In this document: in pieces, positions 5,533-8,128 of the stretch
Position numbering within the stretch: position 1 is the first letter of the stretch
How the letters are laid out: each line of letters starts with the position of its first letter
Assembly: GCA_947478535.1 (NCBI GenBank)
Contig: CANJXD010000249.1
Coordinates: 1 to 8,128 of the forward strand
Direction of reading: 5' to 3'
Source: Acetobacteraceae bacterium
GTDB taxonomy: Bacteria > Pseudomonadota > Alphaproteobacteria > Acetobacterales > Acetobacteraceae
DNA: 8,128 nucleotides
Program-made: the position numbers and the translations under genes
The notes under the pieces: model-generated
Told to the model about the DNA's origin: nothing
The model's database searches: none
What the model saw: only the letters and a program-made list of their open reading frames with translations

Positions 5533-7272
5533 CTACGCCGCTGCGGGGGCCAGCAGGCTTTCGCCGGGCTGCACGCGGGTGAAGGCGACGGGCTGCCAGC
5601 CCAGGGCGATCCGGCCCTCGGCATCCAGCGTGGTGATGGTGGCGGCAAGCCCCGCGGCGTCCTTTGCCGTCCCGGGGAAATCCTCGCGGAAATGGGCACC
5701 GCGGCTTTCCTCCCGCGCGGTGGCGGCGGTGACGATGGCGCGGCTGACCAGCAGCAGGGACCGCAGGTTGAGCCATTCTTGCCAGGCGAGGTTGAAGCCC
5801 CGCCCGCGGCCGTCGACGCCGGTCGCATCCAGCGCGGCGTCGAGCGCGGTGAGCCCGCTGGCCGCCTCCGCCAGCCCCGGCGCATCGCGGAGGATCCCGG
5901 CCTTGTCCCACATGAGGGTGTGCAGCGCGTCCCGGATCGGGGTGAGGGAGGAAGCCGGCCGCGCGAAGGGCGCCTCGGCCAGCGCCACGGCGCGGTCCAG
6001 CGCCACGGGGCAGGGGTCCTCCAGCGCGCCGTGGCGCGGCACCCATTGCGCCATGCTATCGCCGGCGATGCCGCCGAAGACGGTCGAATTCGCCACGCCA
6101 TTGCCGCCGAGCCGGTTCGCGCCATGCACGCCGCCGGTATCCTCGCCAGCCGCGAAAAGCCCGGGCAGGTCGGTCGCGCCATCGGGGCGGAAGACGACGC
6201 CGCCCATCATGTAATGCGCCGTCGGCACCACCGGCACGCGCCCGCCGGCGAGGTCGAATCCCATGTCGTCGCAGCGTTCGACCATGCCCTTGAACTCGCG
6301 CCGCACGCGATCCGGGCCGAGATGCCCCATGGCGATGTAAAGCCCGCCATGCTCGTTCACATTGCCGGCCAGCATTTCGCGGTACATGGCGCGGCTGACG
6401 ATATCGCGCGTCGCCCTTTCGCCGCGCGGGTCGTAGCGGTGCATGAAGCGCTCGCCATCGCCGCCGAGCAGAAAACCGCCGGACCCGCGCAGCCCTTCCT
6501 CGATGATCGTGCCGCTCATCCGCGTGCCCGGCCCGGCGAGCACGCCGGTCGGGTGGAACTGCACCATTTCCATGTCGCGCAGCTTCAGGCCGAGGCGCAG
6601 CGCCATCGCCATGCCGTCGCAGGATTTGTCGCCCGACGGCGTGTGATAGACATACATCGTGGGCCCGCCGCCGGTGCCGAGCAGCACCGCCTTGGCCTGC
6701 ACGAGCACCAGCCCACCGCTGCGGATATCGAGCAGCAGAACGCCCGCCAGGCGCGATCCATCGGCGGTCGGCAGCAGGGCGAGGGCGCGGTGTTCCTCCA
6801 TCCGCTCGATCCCGCGCGCCCAGGTCTGTTCGGCGAGCCGGTTGATGATCTCGATCCCCGTCAGGTCGCCCTTATGGACCGTGCGGTCGAAGGTCTGCCC
6901 GGCGAAGGCCTTCTGGTGGAGGCTGCCATCGGGGTTGCGGTCGAAGAAGCAGCCCCAGCGGTTTTCCAGCTCCCGGATGCGGCGCTGCGCGACCGTCACC
7001 AGCGTCCAGGCGAGGTCCTGGTCATTCAGCCATTTGCCGCCATCGAGCGTATCCATGAAGTGCCGCTCGGCACTGTCTTCCGCCGCGAGGGCCACGTTGT
7101 AGCCGCCCTGCACCATGCGCGTGCAGCCGGATTTTCCCAGCAGCCCCTTCACCGCGACGGTGACGCGAAGATTAGGGTTTCCGGCTTTCGCATGCAGCGC
7201 GCCCAGCAGCCCGGCGCCACCGCTGCCGAGGATGAGGATATCGGTGGTGCGGCGGGTGATGGCGGCGGTCAT
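5533..7272 (-). CDS. SdhA/FrdA-like FAD-dependent dicarboxylate oxidoreductase
   Basis: Encodes 579 residues of the succinate dehydrogenase/fumarate reductase/L-aspartate oxidase flavoprotein superfamily. The dinucleotide motif is DILILGSGGAGLLGAL (residues 11-26), followed by QGGYNVAL (55-62) and FAAGEDTGGVHGANRLGGNG (373-392). The dicarboxylate-site residues of SdhA/FrdA are all present: His240 in VQFHPTG, Arg262 in EEGLRGSGG (the proton-shuttle arginine), His353 in PTAHYMMGG and Arg387 in GANRLGGN. The residue aligned with the covalent-FAD histidine of SdhA ('SHTVxAQGG') is Cys50 (SGCTRMVQGG), so FAD is probably not histidyl-linked. The length and C-terminal helical domain are standard. 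No iron-sulfur or membrane-anchor subunit is adjacent, so the electron partner is unknown. It lies 22 bases after a small membrane-protein gene and in the same operon as class I fumarase, pointing to fumarate or a related dicarboxylate. Exact substrate and direction are not assignable. Confidence 0.88.
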   Translation of the reverse strand: MTAAITRRTTDILILGSGGAGLLGALHAKAGNPNLRVTVAVKGLLGKSGCTRMVQGGYNVALAAEDSAERHFMDTLDGGKWLNDQDLAWTLVTVAQRRIRELENRWGCFFDRNPDGSLHQKAFAGQTFDRTVHKGDLTGIEIINRLAEQTWARGIERMEEHRALALLPTADGSRLAGVLLLDIRSGGLVLVQAKAVLLGTGGGPTMYVYHTPSGDKSCDGMAMALRLGLKLRDMEMVQFHPTGVLAGPGTRMSGTIIEEGLRGSGGFLLGGDGERFMHRYDPRGERATRDIVSRAMYREMLAGNVNEHGGLYIAMGHLGPDRVRREFKGMVERCDDMGFDLAGGRVPVVPTAHYMMGGVVFRPDGATDLPGLFAAGEDTGGVHGANRLGGNGVANSTVFGGIAGDSMAQWVPRHGALEDPCPVALDRAVALAEAPFARPASSLTPIRDALHTLMWDKAGILRDAPGLAEAASGLTALDAALDATGVDGRGRGFNLAWQEWLNLRSLLLVSRAIVTAATAREESRGAHFREDFPGTAKDAAGLAATITTLDAEGRIALGWQPVAFTRVQPGESLLAPAAA

Positions 7273-7294
7273 GGCGTGGTGGCCTCAGGGGTGG

Positions 7295-7468
7295 TCAGCG
7301 CGGACCGCGTGGCGATGCCGGCACGCCGCAGCCGCAATCCTCGGACGGTGCCGGGGGCAGTTGGGTGGTCTCGGTGGTCTGCTGCGGCAAGGTCTGCGGG
7401 TTGGCCGGGCTGTTCACGAGAAGAATGCCCGCGAGAACGCCGATGGCGACGAAGACGACGACGATCAT
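7295..7468 (-). CDS. 57-residue single-helix protein with CGCG motif, embedded in the fumarase operon
   Basis: A small gene, easily overlooked. The product begins MIVVVFVAIGVLAGILLVN, one hydrophobic helix that could be a membrane anchor or uncleaved signal. A linker rich in Pro, Thr and Gln follows (residues 21-42), then EDCGCGVP (Cys45 and Cys47), and a short basic tail ending RGPR. Its ATG overlaps the stop of the fumarase beta gene by four bases (ATGA), and a GGGGGT lies just ahead as a possible ribosome binding site. Its stop is 22 bases before the flavoprotein start. This tight spacing in the middle of an operon is the main argument that it is real. A CxC pair on a membrane-tethered tail could bind a metal or be redox active, but I do not recognise the family and assign no function. 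Confidence 0.65.
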   Translation of the reverse strand: MIVVVFVAIGVLAGILLVNSPANPQTLPQQTTETTQLPPAPSEDCGCGVPASPRGPR

Positions 7469-8073
7469 GTGACCCCCAGTCTCGCCAGCGCCGCGGCGCG
7501 GCGGTCAGCGACTTTCTGCTGCACCTCGGCGTAGAGGCTGCCGCCATGGCTGTCCATCGCGACGAGCAGGGGACCGAAATCACGAATCCGGAATCGCCAC
7601 AGCGATTCCGGGTTCAGATCGTCGAGGTCCACATCCTCGATCGCCTCGATCCACGTCGTCTCCAGCGCCGCCGTGCCGCCGATGATGGCGAGGTAGATGC
7701 CGCCGAGATCGGCGAAGGCCTTGGCTGAATCCTCACGCAACCCGCCCTTGCCGATGATGATGCGCACGCCCTCGCGTTCCATCAGCGGGCGGGTGAAGCG
7801 TTCCATGCGGTCGCTGGTGGTGGTGCCGATGCACACCGCCTCATAGCCGCTGTCATTCGTGTTGCGCTTGTCCACCTTGCGGACATTCGGCGCGGTGTGG
7901 ATGACGGCATGGCCGTGAAGGTCGAAGCGCGTGCGGCGGCCATGGTCGAACATGTGAATCTGCGTGGCGTCGCGGATGCCGAACAGCGTGTCCTGCAACG
8001 TCACGTGGTCGCCGATGCGCAGCTTGCGGATATCGGCCTCGGTGCAGGGCATGTGCAGCGTGTGGTGGGTCAT
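7465..8073 (-). CDS. Class I fumarase / L-tartrate dehydratase beta subunit
   Basis: Encodes 202 residues matching the C-terminal (beta) domain of iron-sulfur-dependent class I fumarases and the TtdB subunit of tartrate dehydratase, which reversibly hydrate or dehydrate dicarboxylates. Visible motifs in order: LRIGDHVTLQDTLFGIRDATQIHM (residues 18-41), the AVIHTAPNVRK strand, GTTTSDRMERF (83-93), the conserved GKGGL loop (108-112), IYLAIIGGTAAL, and the late FGPLLVAMDSHGGSLY segment (166-181). The [4Fe-4S] cluster ligands belong to the alpha subunit, whose gene end lies three bases upstream, so this is a two-subunit enzyme. The start at 8073 is kept because it sits directly after the alpha stop; Met8 is an alternative and neither has a clear ribosome binding site. 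The 3' end overlaps the small CGCG gene. Fumarate/malate is the likelier substrate given the flavoprotein in the operon, but tartrate is possible. Confidence 0.9.
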   Translation of the reverse strand: MTHHTLHMPCTEADIRKLRIGDHVTLQDTLFGIRDATQIHMFDHGRRTRFDLHGHAVIHTAPNVRKVDKRNTNDSGYEAVCIGTTTSDRMERFTRPLMEREGVRIIIGKGGLREDSAKAFADLGGIYLAIIGGTAALETTWIEAIEDVDLDDLNPESLWRFRIRDFGPLLVAMDSHGGSLYAEVQQKVADRRAAALARLGVT

Positions 8074-8076
8074 CGT

Positions 8077-8128
8077 TCAGAACCCGATCGCCACGCCGGC
8101 CGGCGTGAAGGTGGCGGAAGCGCGGCGC
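8077..8128 (-). CDS. Class I fumarase / tartrate dehydratase alpha subunit, last 16 codons
   Basis: Only the 3' tip is in the window: RRASATFTPAGVAIGF then TGA, read on the minus strand from the right edge. This fits the C-terminus of class I fumarase alpha subunits, which end in a strand with an 'RxAxxxxxPdG' pattern, and the position three bases ahead of the beta subunit gene is the standard arrangement. Too little is present to judge the cluster-binding cysteines, so the call rests mostly on context. Confidence 0.6.
   Translation of the reverse strand, partial: RRASATFTPAGVAIGF

Noticed and set aside
5431..7728. 765-codon plus-strand open frame opposite the flavoprotein and fumarase genes
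   Set aside because: It spans several genes with strong motifs on the other strand and itself has a low-complexity Arg/Gly/Ala/His composition; an antisense shadow.

Overview
The window is GC-rich chromosomal DNA with dense, strongly G/C-ending codons. The gene families (PhoX-type phosphatase, Tat-exported kelch protein, class I fumarase with an SdhA/FrdA-like flavoprotein, rhodanese-ChrB plus ChrA) suggest an alphaproteobacterium, perhaps of the Acetobacteraceae (Roseomonas-like). That assignment is inferred from composition and protein flavour, with no marker gene in view. No rRNA, tRNA, CRISPR array, insertion sequence or intact mobile element was seen.

Layout, left to right. Bases 1-488 (+) hold the 3' end of a PhoX-like (DUF839) phosphatase. 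It converges on a small glycine-zipper lipoprotein gene (526-882, -). A divergent intergenic region of about 170 bases, with an AT-rich patch and a short perfect inverted repeat, separates the lipoprotein from a + strand pair. This pair is a Tat-exported six-blade kelch protein (1055-2170) coupled through TGATG to an exported histidine phosphatase (2170-2751). A glutathione S-transferase gene with a strong ribosome binding site follows (2775 onward), but its homology stops after about 113 residues. The next 135 bases are a rearrangement scar containing an unmistakable antisense fragment of a methyl-accepting chemotaxis protein. 

From 3257 to the end everything is on the minus strand. In transcription order (right to left) there are: the tail of a class I fumarase/tartrate dehydratase alpha subunit (8077-8128), its beta subunit (7465-8073), a 57-codon single-helix protein with a CGCG motif that overlaps the beta gene by ATGA (7295-7468), and an SdhA/FrdA-like FAD protein (5533-7272). 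After a gap of 114 bases come a rhodanese-ChrB fusion (4603-5418) and the chromate transporter ChrA (3257-4603), coupled to each other through TGATG.

Working together: the fumarase subunits and the flavoprotein probably form a dicarboxylate module (fumarate/malate/succinate-type chemistry), with the small membrane protein as a possible companion. The rhodanese-ChrB protein and ChrA form a chromate tolerance module. The kelch protein and histidine phosphatase look like a co-translated envelope pair of unknown substrate. The points most worth a second look are the overlooked small gene, the GST/chemoreceptor scar, and the missing covalent-FAD histidine of the flavoprotein. No wholly new multi-gene system is evident.
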